DNA of 64,000 nt from Streptomyces albipurpureus (GCF_023701525.1 NZ_JAMQAW010000104.1:1-64000); one strand, 5' to 3'; counted from the stretch's first letter, positions 1 through 8,516 are shown. The notes: a model not told the origin generated them from the sequence alone. Translations and numbers: made by a program.

Positions 1-245
1 TCTGGGTTCCTCTCATAAAACCCATCTGACCTGCTATCACCACCCCCCGCATCCCGGGGGAACCTCACCCGGGCCAAGGCCCCAGAGACACGCCCCCCTC
101 AAAATGTGAGAACCAAAACAAGCCCAGCCAACCTCGTCCTCACATCAGCCCCACCCACAACAGGCGCAACCGATCAGGCAAAATACCCCAAACCTCTATC
201 AAACCTTACCGTTCGGTTTTGTACGGGCCCGCAACAATCACACGT

Positions 246-261
246 AGTGGACTAGACCTTT
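246..261. promoter_or_regulatory. DasR-type dre operator upstream of nagKA
   Basis: The 16-mer AGTGGACTAGACCTTT matches the DasR-responsive element consensus A(C/G)TGGTCTAGACCA(C/G)T at 13 of 16 positions, with the central CTAGACC intact. It ends 27 bases before the nagK start. DasR is the GntR-family repressor of GlcNAc and chitin metabolism in Streptomyces, and nagKA is an established target in S. coelicolor, so position and sequence agree. The rest of the first 288 bases is A/C-rich and holds no gene that I can see. Confidence 0.8.
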
Positions 262-288
262 CGGGGCCTCTCGCGCCAGACTGTCCAC

Positions 289-1227
289 GTGAGACACGTC
301 ATCGCCCTCGATGTGGGCGGCACCGGCATGAAGGCCGCCCTCGTCGGGGTGGACGGGACCCTCCTCTACGAGGCCCGCCGCCGCACGGGGCGGGACCGTG
401 GGCCCGATGCCGTCGTCCAGTCCATCCTCGACTTCGCCGACGACCTCCGCGCCTACGGCAAGGAGCAGCTGGACTATCCCGCACTCGCCGCCGGTGTCGC
501 CGTCCCCGGGATCGTCGACTCCGAGCGAGGCATCGCCACCTACGCGGCCAACCTCGGCTGGACGAACGTCCCCCTGCGCTCGCTCCTCAGCGACCGGCTG
601 GCAGGGATCCCCGTCGCCCTCGGCCACGATGTCCGCACCGGCGGTCTCGCCGAAGGACGTATCGGCGCTGGGCGAGGCGCCGACCGCTTTCTGTTCGTAC
701 CCCTCGGGACCGGCATCGCCGGCGCCATCGGCATCGCGGGTTCCATCGAGGCCGGCGCCCATGGGTACGCGGGCGAGATCGGCCATGTGGTGGTGCGCCC
801 CGATGGGCCCCTGTGCGGCTGCGGTCAGCGCGGCTGTCTGGAGACCCTCGCCTCCGCAGCCGCCGTCACCCGTGCCTGGGCCAAGGCCAGCGGCGACCCC
901 ACCGCGGATGCCGCGGACTGCGCCAAGGCGGTGGAGTCCGGTGACCCCAGGGCGATCGCCGTCTGGCAGGACGCGGTGGACGCCCTCGCTGCCGGGCTCG
1001 TCACCGCGATCACTCTGCTGGACCCGCGCACCCTGATCATCGGTGGCGGGCTGGCCGAGGCCAGGGAAACCTTGTTCACACCCCTGCGGGCTGCGGTTGA
1101 GAAGCGGGTGACGTTCCAGAAACTGCCCTCGATCGTCCCGGCAGCCCTGGGAGACAACGCTGGATGCCTGGGCGCGGGGCTGCTCGCCTGGGATCTGATC
1201 GCCACCGACTCGGAGGTAACCGCCTAA
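289..1227 (+). CDS. nagK: ROK-family N-acetylglucosamine kinase
   Basis: 312 residues, a normal ROK length. It should phosphorylate cytoplasmic GlcNAc (or a related hexose) with ATP to give GlcNAc-6-P, the substrate of the deacetylase encoded next. The N-terminal phosphate loop reads IALDVGGTGMKAALV (residues about 5-19). The ROK zinc-binding signature CGCGQRGCLE lies near residue 178, preceded by the GEIGHVVV segment that carries the zinc-ligand histidine. The stop codon TAA shares a base with the nagA ATG, so the two genes are translationally coupled. A DasR-type site upstream supports regulation by amino sugars. The assignment to GlcNAc rather than glucose rests on the nagA partner and remembered synteny with S. 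coelicolor nagK. Confidence 0.9.
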   Translation: MRHVIALDVGGTGMKAALVGVDGTLLYEARRRTGRDRGPDAVVQSILDFADDLRAYGKEQLDYPALAAGVAVPGIVDSERGIATYAANLGWTNVPLRSLLSDRLAGIPVALGHDVRTGGLAEGRIGAGRGADRFLFVPLGTGIAGAIGIAGSIEAGAHGYAGEIGHVVVRPDGPLCGCGQRGCLETLASAAAVTRAWAKASGDPTADAADCAKAVESGDPRAIAVWQDAVDALAAGLVTAITLLDPRTLIIGGGLAEARETLFTPLRAAVEKRVTFQKLPSIVPAALGDNAGCLGAGLLAWDLIATDSEVTA

Positions 1228-2420
1228 TGGCCGCACGCGCCGCACTTGCCGATAGCGCCGCACGCGTCGCACACGGGGCATCCGGCGACAGCACGATCCT
1301 CACCGGAGCCCGGGTCGTGCTACCCACCGGCACTGTCGAGAACGGGCAGGTGATCATCGAGGGCACAAAGATCGCCAGCGCCGCCCCCGACAGCGCCCCC
1401 AGCCGTGATCTGACCGGTCACTGGATCGTCCCCGGCTTCGTCGATATCCATAACCACGGAGGCGGCGGAGGCTCGTTCACCGGCGGCAGCGCCGAGGATG
1501 TGTTGCAGGGCGTACGGACACACCGGGAGCACGGGACGACCACACTGGTGGCCTCCCTGGTGACCGCCGAGATCGACTACCTCGTCCAGCGCGCCAGCGC
1601 CCTCTCCGAACTGGTCCAGCAGGGCGACCTGGCGGGTATTCACTTCGAGGGCCCCTTCATCTCCCCGTGCCGCAAGGGCGCACACAGCGAGGAGCTGCTG
1701 CGCCACCCCGACCCGGCCGAGGTCCGCAAGCTTGTCGACGCCGCCCGCGGCACGGCGAAGATGGTGACGCTGGCCGCCGAGCTACCCGGCGGTATCGACT
1801 CCGTACGGCTGCTCGCAGAGCACGGGGTCATTGCGGCGATCGGACACACCGACGCCAGCTATGAGCAGACCGTCGAGGCCATCAACGCCGGCGCGACGGT
1901 GGCCACGCACCTGTTCAACGCGATGCCCCCACTCGGCCACCGCTCCCCCGGTCCGATCGTCGCGCTGCTGGAGGACGAGCGGATCACCGTCGAGCTGATC
2001 AACGACGGCACGCATCTGCACCCCGCCGCCCTCGAACTGGCCTTCCATCGGGCGGGTGCCTCCCGGGTCGCCTTCATCACCGATGCCATGGACGCGGCGG
2101 GCTTCGGTGACGGCCGCTACCAGCTCGGCCCGCTGGCCGTCGATGTCATCGACGGGGTGGCCCGGCTCACCGAGGGCGGTTCGATCGCGGGCTCGACGCT
2201 CACCCTGGACACCGCGTTCAGACGAGCGGCCACCGTGGACCGACTGCCGGTCGGCGACATCGTCCAGGCGATCTCCGTGAACCCGGCGAAGCTCCTGGGC
2301 GCCTATGACCGGATCGGTTCGCTGGAGCCGGGCAAGGACGCCGACCTGGTGGTCCTGGATGAGGAGTTCCACCTCAAGGGCGTTATGCGACAGGGCACCT
2401 GGGTGATCGAACCGAAGTAG
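1227..2420 (+). CDS. nagA: N-acetylglucosamine-6-phosphate deacetylase
   Basis: 397 residues. It hydrolyses GlcNAc-6-P to glucosamine-6-P and acetate in the cytoplasm, feeding both peptidoglycan precursors and glycolysis. It belongs to the amidohydrolase superfamily. Visible landmarks are the metal motif VDIHNHGGGGG, the catalytic-metal glutamate in HFEGPFIS, the histidine-containing segments AAIGHTDA and HLFNAMPP, and the conserved aspartate in FITDAMDAAG. The ATG at 1227 was chosen because it overlaps the nagK stop (TAATG) and has GGAGG about 10 bases upstream; an in-frame start at 1164 would run 63 bases into nagK without a ribosome site. A terminator hairpin follows the gene. Confidence 0.95.
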   Translation: MAARAALADSAARVAHGASGDSTILTGARVVLPTGTVENGQVIIEGTKIASAAPDSAPSRDLTGHWIVPGFVDIHNHGGGGGSFTGGSAEDVLQGVRTHREHGTTTLVASLVTAEIDYLVQRASALSELVQQGDLAGIHFEGPFISPCRKGAHSEELLRHPDPAEVRKLVDAARGTAKMVTLAAELPGGIDSVRLLAEHGVIAAIGHTDASYEQTVEAINAGATVATHLFNAMPPLGHRSPGPIVALLEDERITVELINDGTHLHPAALELAFHRAGASRVAFITDAMDAAGFGDGRYQLGPLAVDVIDGVARLTEGGSIAGSTLTLDTAFRRAATVDRLPVGDIVQAISVNPAKLLGAYDRIGSLEPGKDADLVVLDEEFHLKGVMRQGTWVIEPK

Positions 2421-2461
2421 GTTTTATCCAGTATTGGCTGCACATCGTGGCCATGTCGGCG

Positions 2462-2494
2462 AGGCGGTCGGTCCGGGGTCTGGGCCGACCGCCT
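2462..2494 (+). terminator. Hairpin terminator after nagA
   Basis: A perfect 10-bp stem, AGGCGGTCGG (2462-2471) pairing with CCGACCGCCT (2485-2494), has a 13-base loop and is followed by TCCGTTT. It lies 42 bases after the nagA stop and separates nagKA from the downstream kinase-aldolase pair. Confidence 0.75.
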
Positions 2495-2505
2495 TCCGTT
2501 TGGCA

Positions 2506-2583
2506 TGATCAGTACCGGTGATCAGTACCGGCGCTGGTCACCCGTACTGATCGGAACCAGAGATCAGAACCGGCCAGTGGTTC
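2506..2583. promoter_or_regulatory. Repeat cluster upstream of kinase-aldolase pair
   Basis: Two exact tandem copies of TGATCAGTACCGG (2506-2518, 2519-2531) are followed by an inverted core GTACTGATC (about 2543-2551) and a weaker direct copy GATCAGAACCGG (2572-2583). Such directly and inversely repeated cores in a leader usually mark binding sites for a regulator. They sit 20-100 bases before the kinase start. The regulator is unknown. Confidence 0.6.
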
Positions 2584-2604
2584 AGTGCAGCAGGGGGTGT
2601 CGCG

Positions 2605-3531
2605 GTGATCCTCACGGTCACGCTCAACACCGCCCTCGATATCACCTACCGGGTCGATGCCCTGATCCCGCACGGCAGCCATCGCGTCCACGAGGTCGTC
2701 GAGCGCCCTGGCGGCAAGGGTGTGAACGTGGCCCGGGTGCTCTCCGCTCTCGGCCAGGAGTGCATCGTCACCGGCTTCGCGGGCGGCGCGGTCGGAGCCG
2801 TGGTGCGCCAACTACTCGCCCCACTGACCGTGCAGGACGCACTCGTCCCGATCGCGGGGTCCACCCGCCGCACCATCGCGGTCGTCGACGGGGCGAGCGG
2901 TGACACCACCCAACTCAATGAGCCCGGTCCCACCATCACCGCCGAGGAGTGGGCCTCCTTCCTCCGTGCGTACGGAGTACTGCTGCACCATGCCAACGCC
3001 GTGGCTCTCTGCGGCAGCCTGCCGCAGGGAGTCCATGTCGGCGCCTACGCCGAACTGATCCGCAGGGCCCACGCCGCTCAGGTGCCGGTCCTCCTCGACA
3101 CCAGCGGCGAACCGCTGCGACGGGGTATCGCCGCCCGCCCTGACCTGGTCAAACCGAACCTCGATGAACTCGCCCAGCTCACCGGATCCCGTGAGCCCCT
3201 GCGCGCCACCCGCGAGGCACGCCGTCGTGGGGCGCACACGGTCGTCACCTCGCTGGGCGCCGCTGGGTTGTTGGCCGCCACCGGACAGGGCGTCTGGCAC
3301 GCGTCCCCACCCGCACCGGTGAAGGGCAATCCGACCGGCGCCGGCGACTCCGTGGTCGCCGCGCTGCTCGCCGGGCTGGTGGAAGGCGTGGCCTGGCCGG
3401 AACGGCTGGCTCACGCGGTGGCCCTCTCGGCGGCGACCGTACTGGCCCCGACGGCCGGGGAGTTCGACCGTACGGGGTACGAGACGTTGCTGCCCCTGGT
3501 CACGGTGACCGAGCAGGAGGCAACGGCATGA
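2605..3531 (+). CDS. PfkB-family sugar-phosphate kinase (1-PFK/LacC-like)
   Basis: 308 residues, typical for 1-phosphofructokinase and tagatose-6-phosphate kinase. It likely phosphorylates a ketohexose monophosphate to a bisphosphate that the adjacent class II aldolase splits. The substrate-binding motif GGKGVNVARVLSALG is near residue 37, and the catalytic anion-hole motif NPTGAGDS with the base aspartate is near residue 245. The start is a GTG with AGGGGGTG upstream. Fructose-1-P and tagatose-6-P use cannot be separated by eye, and no phosphotransferase transporter gene is adjacent. Its stop overlaps an ATG at 3528 preceded by a strong ribosome site. Confidence 0.85.
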   Translation: MILTVTLNTALDITYRVDALIPHGSHRVHEVVERPGGKGVNVARVLSALGQECIVTGFAGGAVGAVVRQLLAPLTVQDALVPIAGSTRRTIAVVDGASGDTTQLNEPGPTITAEEWASFLRAYGVLLHHANAVALCGSLPQGVHVGAYAELIRRAHAAQVPVLLDTSGEPLRRGIAARPDLVKPNLDELAQLTGSREPLRATREARRRGAHTVVTSLGAAGLLAATGQGVWHASPPAPVKGNPTGAGDSVVAALLAGLVEGVAWPERLAHAVALSAATVLAPTAGEFDRTGYETLLPLVTVTEQEATA

Positions 3532-3677
3532 GTGGTGGATCGCCGTTTCGGCTTCTCCAGCCCCCGGTGGCCACTCCAGCACCGCGCACCACCGCACCAT
3601 CGGGGCGCGCCCGCACGCACCACGGGCCCAACGCCCGGGAAATGGGACAGCACCATGCCACTCGTCAGCACCGGTGA
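3528..3677 (+). CDS. Possible 49-codon leader ORF before aldolase
   Basis: An ATG at 3528 overlaps the kinase stop (ATGA) and has a strong ribosome site, GGAGG, 7-11 bases upstream. The frame runs 49 codons and stops at 3675-3677, just inside the aldolase gene that starts at 3655. The product has no recognisable domain and is rich in Pro, Arg, Thr and His. It could be a leader that couples aldolase translation to the kinase by termination and reinitiation, or chance. The strong ribosome site here contrasts with the weak one at 3655. Confidence 0.3.
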   Translation: MSGGSPFRLLQPPVATPAPRTTAPSGRARTHHGPNAREMGQHHATRQHR

Positions 3678-4512
3678 ACTCGTCTCGGCCGCCGCGGCCG
3701 ATGGCCGGGGCGTAGCCGCCTTCAACGTCATCACGCTGGAGCACGCGGAGGCCATCGCGGCGGGCGCCGAGAGCGCGGGGGCGCCCGCGATCCTCCAGAT
3801 CTCCGAGAACGCGGTGCGGTTCCACGGCGGGAGGCTCTCCGCGATAGCCGCGGCGACCGCCGCCACCGCCCGTACGTCGACCGCCCGGCTCGCCCTCCAC
3901 CTCGACCATGTGGTCTCCCCCGACCTGCTGCGCGCGGCGGACGGCGAGGGCTTCAGCTCGGTGATGTTCGACGCGTCAAAGCTGTCCTACGAGAAGAACG
4001 TCGAGGCCACGGCGGACGCGGTCCGCTGGGGCCGTGAACGGGGCATCTGGGTCGAGGCGGAGTTGGGCAGGGTCGGTGGCAAGGAGGGCGAGAGCCCGCT
4101 CGACGCACATGCTCCGGGGGTGCGTACGGACCCGGCGGAGGCGGCGGCCTATGTGGCGGCGACCGGGGTGGACGCGCTGGCGGTCGCGGTCGGCTCGTCC
4201 CATGCGATGACCGAGCGCACGGCGACCTTGGACCATCCCCTGATCACCCGACTGCGAACCGCGGTCCCGGTCCCCTTGGTGCTCCATGGCTCATCCGGCG
4301 TCCCGGACGACGAGATCCGCGCGGCCGTCGCGGCCGGAATGGTGAAGATCAATGTCGGTACGGCGCTCAACACGGCCTTTACGGCCGCGGTCCGCGGCTA
4401 TCTGACGGCGAACCCTCACACGGTGGACCCACGGAAGTACCTGGGGCCGGGGCGGGAGGCGATGGCGGGGACGGTGGAAGCTTTTCTGACGCTCATGCGC
4501 GCGGCCGAATAG
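3655..4512 (+). CDS. Class II fructose/tagatose-bisphosphate aldolase family protein
   Basis: 285 residues, the size of the short zinc-dependent class II aldolases (GatY/KbaY/FbaA type). It would cleave a ketohexose bisphosphate into dihydroxyacetone phosphate and glyceraldehyde-3-P. Zinc and active-site features visible are LALHLDHV (His-Asp-His region), VEAELGRVGGKEG, and LVLHGSSGVPDDE with the third zinc histidine. The phosphate-binding segment is KINVGTALNTAF. The start at 3655 gives MPLVSTGELV, the usual family N-terminus; the earlier in-frame GTG would add 41 residues of low-complexity sequence. It pairs with the PfkB kinase just upstream. The exact substrate is unresolved. Confidence 0.87.
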   Translation: MPLVSTGELVSAAAADGRGVAAFNVITLEHAEAIAAGAESAGAPAILQISENAVRFHGGRLSAIAAATAATARTSTARLALHLDHVVSPDLLRAADGEGFSSVMFDASKLSYEKNVEATADAVRWGRERGIWVEAELGRVGGKEGESPLDAHAPGVRTDPAEAAAYVAATGVDALAVAVGSSHAMTERTATLDHPLITRLRTAVPVPLVLHGSSGVPDDEIRAAVAAGMVKINVGTALNTAFTAAVRGYLTANPHTVDPRKYLGPGREAMAGTVEAFLTLMRAAE

Positions 4513-4635
4513 CAGCCCCTAGCCCAGCGCCCCGATGCGTTCACACTGACGCGGGCATTACGTGGCAACGGTGGACGGAAGCTCCCTCAAGAGCGGCCGC
4601 ACCGCCCGGGCGCATTTCTGGTCTCCACCAGGTAA

Positions 4636-4664
4636 AGCCCTGTTACGCCGGGCGCGACAGGGCT
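4636..4664. terminator. Hairpin between convergent genes
   Basis: The stem AGCCCTGT (4636-4643) pairs with ACAGGGCT (4657-4664) around a 13-base loop. It lies between the convergent aldolase gene and the CBM35-like gene and could end both transcripts. Confidence 0.55.
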
Positions 4665-4678
4665 CTACCTCCGACCGG

Positions 4679-5665
4679 TCACGAACTTGAGCGCTTCTCG
4701 CCGGCTTCCAGCCGGACCTGGTCGAGCACGGCTTCGCACTGGTTGCCCTGCTCACAGGAGATCTTGAGGTCGTTCTTGCCCTGCTTGAGCTGGATCCAGA
4801 CGAAGGTGCGCGTCCAGCCCTTCTCCCAGTCACCGGCGGCGGCCTTCGCGAAGTTCGACATATTGATCTTGCGAGGGGTGCCGCCGTTGATGGTCAGCGA
4901 CGTTTCGGCGTCCTTGCCCGGCACACCGTAGGTGATGAACATCGTGTACGGGCCATCGGCGGGTACGTCCACCGACCAGCTTGCCGAGCCCCCGACGCCG
5001 TTGAACTTCACATAGGCGCCGTCCGCGCCCTTGGCGCCCTTGATGACCGTGTCCAGTTGGGCCGGAGCACCCAGCTTGAGCGTCGCCGCGTCCTGCTTCG
5101 GCAGACCCGCCGGCTTCTCTTCCTTGGACTCGGGCTCGCTGGACCGGGTCGACTCCGTCTGGCTCGGCGCGGTGCTGGGCTTGACCTCGCCACCGGCTTT
5201 GTCGTCCTTGTCGTCGGGGCTGATCAGGGCGGCGGCGATACCGGCGACGACGACCGCGAGCACCACGAGCGCGCCGATCAGCAGCCCCTTGGTGTTGGGT
5301 CCCCGACCGCTTCCGCGACCGCCGGTGGGCTGCTGCTGAGCGGACCGGGGCGTCACGCCGCCGGGGTAGGTCTCAGGCGCCGCGTACTGGGCGGTGGGAT
5401 GGCCGTATCCCTGCTGGGGGTGACCCTGCTGCTGGGGGAACTGCTGGCCGTGGCCCTGGGTGTGGCTGACCTGGCGGTCACCGACGGCGCGTACGTGGTT
5501 GTAGGAGGTGCGGGGCACACCAGGCTGTGGAGCGGGACCGGGATAGCCATAGCCGCGGCCCCGGCCCGAGGGCGCTGTGGCGCCCGCTGCCTGTCCGTCC
5601 TCGTACAGATAGCCGAAAGGATCGTCGTCCTCGGGCGTATTCGCGCCGTTGTTCCCGGCCGTCAT
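4679..5665 (-). CDS. Single-pass membrane protein with CBM35-like extracellular domain
   Basis: 328 residues in three parts. Residues 1-125 are a disordered Gly/Pro/Gln/Tyr-rich cytoplasmic tail. A membrane segment follows at about 128-150 (LLIGALVVLAVVVAGIAAAL). After a charged Ser/Glu/Lys linker comes a C-terminal domain of about 135 residues resembling carbohydrate-binding module family 35 (KLGAPAQLDTV, the YVKFNGVGGSASWSVDVP region, and a final two-cysteine segment around SCEQGNQCEAVLDQVRLE). The start has a strong GAGGAGG ribosome site. It lies downstream of cdgB on the same strand with a 170-base gap. A cell-surface sugar- or wall-binding role is inferred; no enzymatic motif is visible. 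Confidence 0.75.
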   Translation of the reverse strand: MTAGNNGANTPEDDDPFGYLYEDGQAAGATAPSGRGRGYGYPGPAPQPGVPRTSYNHVRAVGDRQVSHTQGHGQQFPQQQGHPQQGYGHPTAQYAAPETYPGGVTPRSAQQQPTGGRGSGRGPNTKGLLIGALVVLAVVVAGIAAALISPDDKDDKAGGEVKPSTAPSQTESTRSSEPESKEEKPAGLPKQDAATLKLGAPAQLDTVIKGAKGADGAYVKFNGVGGSASWSVDVPADGPYTMFITYGVPGKDAETSLTINGGTPRKINMSNFAKAAAGDWEKGWTRTFVWIQLKQGKNDLKISCEQGNQCEAVLDQVRLEAGEKRSSS

Positions 5666-5835
5666 GCCTGGTACCTCCTCACCCTCGTCAGCCCTACGCC
5701 GACCCCGGCGAGCCTACCCGGTTTGGATTAACCGGACGGATGGCCTTGACCTCGATCGGTTACTCGTCACAAGACCAGGACAGAACCACTACACAAGAAG
5801 GGAACAGGCCGAGCTGGTGTTCTCGGGCCCTGCGC

Positions 5836-7470
5836 TCAGCCCGCACGCCGGTGCACCTTGGACCGGGAACGCTTCTCTATGTACATCCGCTGGTCGGCGG
5901 ATTGGAGCACCTCGTCGACCGTCATTCCGCAGCTCGCCCAGCTGATGCCGAAGCTCGCCCCGACCCGCACTCCGCGTCCCCCGACCCGTATCGGCAGGAT
6001 GATGGCGTTGCGGAGCCGTACGGCGAGATCGGCGGCGTCGGCGGAACCGAGGCCGTCGGCGAGGACCACGAATTCATCGCCGCCCAGGCGGGCCACCGTG
6101 TCGCCCTCCCGCACCCCCGTGGTGAGCCGACGGGCGACCTCGACGAGTACCGCGTCGCCGGTCTGGTGCCCGTACCGGTCGTTGATCGACTTGAAGCCGT
6201 CCAGGTCGCAGAAGAGGACCGCGAGCCCCTTCGTGCCGTCGTCGACCTCTTCATCGGGGGCGATCAGATGTACGTGGTGGTCAAAGGCCGCGCCCGCCGG
6301 GCCGAAGTCGAAGCCGTCGCGGAACAGCCCCCCGGTCTCCTGGTCGTACCCCGCGCCGACGGTCTCCAGCTCCTGGTCGCGGGAGGCCGACCGTTCGCAC
6401 AGCTTGGCGCTCAACCGGGTGCGTAGCTCGGCGCTGTTGGGGAGACCGGTGAGGGCGTCGTGCGAGGCCCGGTGCGCCAGTTGGAGCTCATGGCGCTTGC
6501 GATCCTCTATGTCCTCGATGTGGGTCAGCAGGAAGCGGGGGCCGTCCGCGGTGTCCGCGACCACGGAGTTTCGCAGGGAGACCCATACATAGGTGCCGTC
6601 GCGCCGGCCGAGTCGAAGCTCTGCCCTGCCCCCCTCGGCGGAGGTACGCAGCAGGGTTCCGACGTCGTCCTGGTGCACCAGGTCGGCGAAGGAGTAGCGC
6701 CGCATCGCGGAGGCGGGCCGCCCGAGCAGTCGGCACAGGGCGTCGTTGGTGCGGAGCAGCCGGCCGTGCTGGTCGCCACCCATCTCGGCGATCGCCATGC
6801 CGCTGGGGGCGTACTCGAACGCCTGCCGGAAGGACTCCTCGCTCGCCCTCAGCGCCTGCTGTTCGCGCTCCAGCCGAACCAGCGCGCGCTGCATATTTGC
6901 TCTGAGGCGAGCATTGCTGATCGCAATTGCGGCCTGGGAGGCGTACATCTGGAGGGCTTCCTGTCCCCAGGAGCCGGGACGACGGCCGTTACGCGGCCGA
7001 TCGACGGAGATGACGCCCAAGAGCTCGCGGCCGCCGCCTGATGCGTACATGGGGGCGTAGAGGCGGTCCTGGGGGTGCCACTCGCCCTCGAAGCGGGGGT
7101 CCGGTCCCTCGGTGTGCCACTGCGGGACATCGTCCTCGATGAGCACCCAGCCCTCGGTGTGGGGTATGAACCGCAGTTCGCCCCACGCCTCCCCCATGGA
7201 CAGCCGGCGTTCCCAGGAGGGGCGGGAACCGACCCTGCCGGTGATCAGAGCCTCCGCGGCGGCACTACCTGCGAAGGCGGCGACGACCAGGTCTCCGTCC
7301 GCGCGGACGAGGTTGACGCAGGCGAGCTCGTAACCGAGGCCTGCCACAATGCCGTCGGCAACGGTCTGAAGCGTGTCAGCAAGGCTGCGGGCGGTGTTGA
7401 GGTCCGCGACCACCTTGTGCAGCTGCCGCAGGGTAGCAAGACGGACGTACGGCTCCGACTCGGTCTCCAT
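5836..7470 (-). CDS. cdgB: GAF-PAS-GGDEF diguanylate cyclase CdgB
   Basis: 544 residues. It makes cyclic di-GMP from two GTP in the cytoplasm, a signal that in Streptomyces loads BldD and holds back development. The order is a GAF domain (about 10-190), a PAS/PAC domain (about 208-330) and a GGDEF domain (about 345-540). The catalytic GGDEF is at residues 463-467. An inhibitory-site motif RxxD (REGD) sits five residues before it, so product inhibition should be intact. The cyclase domain carries an insert of roughly 50 residues before the LFCDLDGFK strand. No EAL domain is present. The domain set and neighbours match S. coelicolor CdgB (SCO4281) as I remember it. BldD-like and Crp-like sites lie 110-150 bases upstream. 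Confidence 0.93.
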   Translation of the reverse strand: METESEPYVRLATLRQLHKVVADLNTARSLADTLQTVADGIVAGLGYELACVNLVRADGDLVVAAFAGSAAAEALITGRVGSRPSWERRLSMGEAWGELRFIPHTEGWVLIEDDVPQWHTEGPDPRFEGEWHPQDRLYAPMYASGGGRELLGVISVDRPRNGRRPGSWGQEALQMYASQAAIAISNARLRANMQRALVRLEREQQALRASEESFRQAFEYAPSGMAIAEMGGDQHGRLLRTNDALCRLLGRPASAMRRYSFADLVHQDDVGTLLRTSAEGGRAELRLGRRDGTYVWVSLRNSVVADTADGPRFLLTHIEDIEDRKRHELQLAHRASHDALTGLPNSAELRTRLSAKLCERSASRDQELETVGAGYDQETGGLFRDGFDFGPAGAAFDHHVHLIAPDEEVDDGTKGLAVLFCDLDGFKSINDRYGHQTGDAVLVEVARRLTTGVREGDTVARLGGDEFVVLADGLGSADAADLAVRLRNAIILPIRVGGRGVRVGASFGISWASCGMTVDEVLQSADQRMYIEKRSRSKVHRRAG

Positions 7471-7578
7471 GCTCGCTCTCCCCGAGACCTCGACAGCAAA
7501 CTCCAGAAACTCCAGGTTTATCTTCGGCCTTCTTGTTGCGGTTTCCCGGCCACTGAATCACAGCGAGCTCTTCACCCG

Positions 7579-7591
7579 GTACACAGGGTCA
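7579..7591. promoter_or_regulatory. BldD-like operator upstream of cdgB
   Basis: GTACACAGGGTCA fits the BldD box TNACNC(A/T)GNGTNA at every defined position except the first T. It is about 110 bases upstream of the cdgB start. BldD, with cyclic di-GMP as ligand, is known to target cdgB in S. coelicolor, which would form a feedback loop. Confidence 0.75.
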
Positions 7592-7606
7592 ACAAATACC
7601 GCCCTC

Positions 7607-7622
7607 TGTGACTCAAGTCACA
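7607..7622. promoter_or_regulatory. Palindrome matching Streptomyces Crp motif
   Basis: TGTGACTCAAGTCACA is an inverted repeat with 7-base arms and a CA centre. The inner part, GTGACTCAAGTCAC, fits the reported Streptomyces Crp motif GTG(N)6GNCAC exactly. It lies 16 bases from the BldD-like box in the region upstream of cdgB. Binding by Crp is inferred from the motif alone. The wider stretch 7471-7998 otherwise holds only a possible N-terminal extension of the flavin reductase. Confidence 0.5.
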
Positions 7623-7998
7623 TCATCAGATGGAGGGCGGGTCTGGCCGAATGTATGTGCGTTTGGTCTCTACCAGTGTTCTACGAACGCAAATCCGCTC
7701 GTTTCCGCCGTACGGGCGCACTCCTCACAAGAGCCTCCCAGAGTCGGTCCATGGAAGGGTAATGCGCCTCCACGACATGTTCGCGACATATTTGGGATCG
7801 GGGGCATACCGGGGTCCTAGGACTTTCGCCGGTCCTCAGGGCCGATGCGCCGACCGGGTGGGCGCGGTTAGCGTTACATGTGTGCTGCATACGACTTCGC
7901 CCTCGTTGACCGCTAGCCCCTCGGGTCTCTCAGGCCCCTTGCATCCACCGAGTCCCGCCCACCCGGACTCGGCTGCGCTCATCCCCCATGCTGAGGGG

Positions 7999-8499
7999 GT
8001 GAGCAATGAGGAGTTCCGCGCTGCGATGTCCCAGTTGGCCGCTGGTGTGGTCCTGGTGACCGCGCACGACAGCGACGACGGCCCGCACGGCGAGGACGTC
8101 GGCATGACGGCGACCGCCTTCCTCTCGGTGTCGCTCGACCCCCCGCTGGTGATGGTCAGCCTCCGCAACGGCTCGCGCATGGACGATCTACTGGCGGAAC
8201 AGCCCCTGTGGGGGGTGTCCGTTCTGTCGGAGAGCCAACGTCATATCGCCGGGCGATTCGCGATGAAGGGGCGGATCAGCGATCGGCTGCTGTTCGAGGA
8301 CATCCCCTATACCCGGGGGAAGGTGAGCGGCGCCCTGCTGGTGCGTGGAGCGCTGGCGACACTGGAATGCCGTACGGAGAACCGGGTGGTCGCGGGTGAC
8401 CACACCCTGGTGATCGGGCGGGTGCTGGAGGTGGAGCTCCCGAGCCCGTCGGGTGGACCACTGATGTACTTCCGGGGCCGCTACCGCCAGTTGGGCTGA
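7999..8499 (+). CDS. Flavin reductase-domain protein
   Basis: About 166 residues from the chosen GTG. It contains the FMN-binding split-barrel flavin reductase fold: EEFRAAMSQLAAGVVLVTA at the start, GMTATAFLSVSLDPPLVMVS (FMN-phosphate segment), and the terminal PLMYFRGRYRQLG motif typical of HpaC-type proteins. It would supply reduced flavin to a monooxygenase, using NAD(P)H. No oxygenase gene is adjacent, so the partner is unknown. The start is uncertain. The frame is open back to 7630; GTG at 7999 abuts a GAGGGGG run and begins where homology begins. GTG at 7882 would add 39 Ser/Pro-rich residues. Confidence 0.8.
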   Translation: MSNEEFRAAMSQLAAGVVLVTAHDSDDGPHGEDVGMTATAFLSVSLDPPLVMVSLRNGSRMDDLLAEQPLWGVSVLSESQRHIAGRFAMKGRISDRLLFEDIPYTRGKVSGALLVRGALATLECRTENRVVAGDHTLVIGRVLEVELPSPSGGPLMYFRGRYRQLG

Positions 8500-8516
8500 G
8501 CGGGCTCACCCGGCGA

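Noticed and set aside
7630..7998. N-terminal extension of the flavin reductase
   Set aside because: The frame is open but the product is low complexity and lacks a ribosome site at its start; homology begins near 7999.
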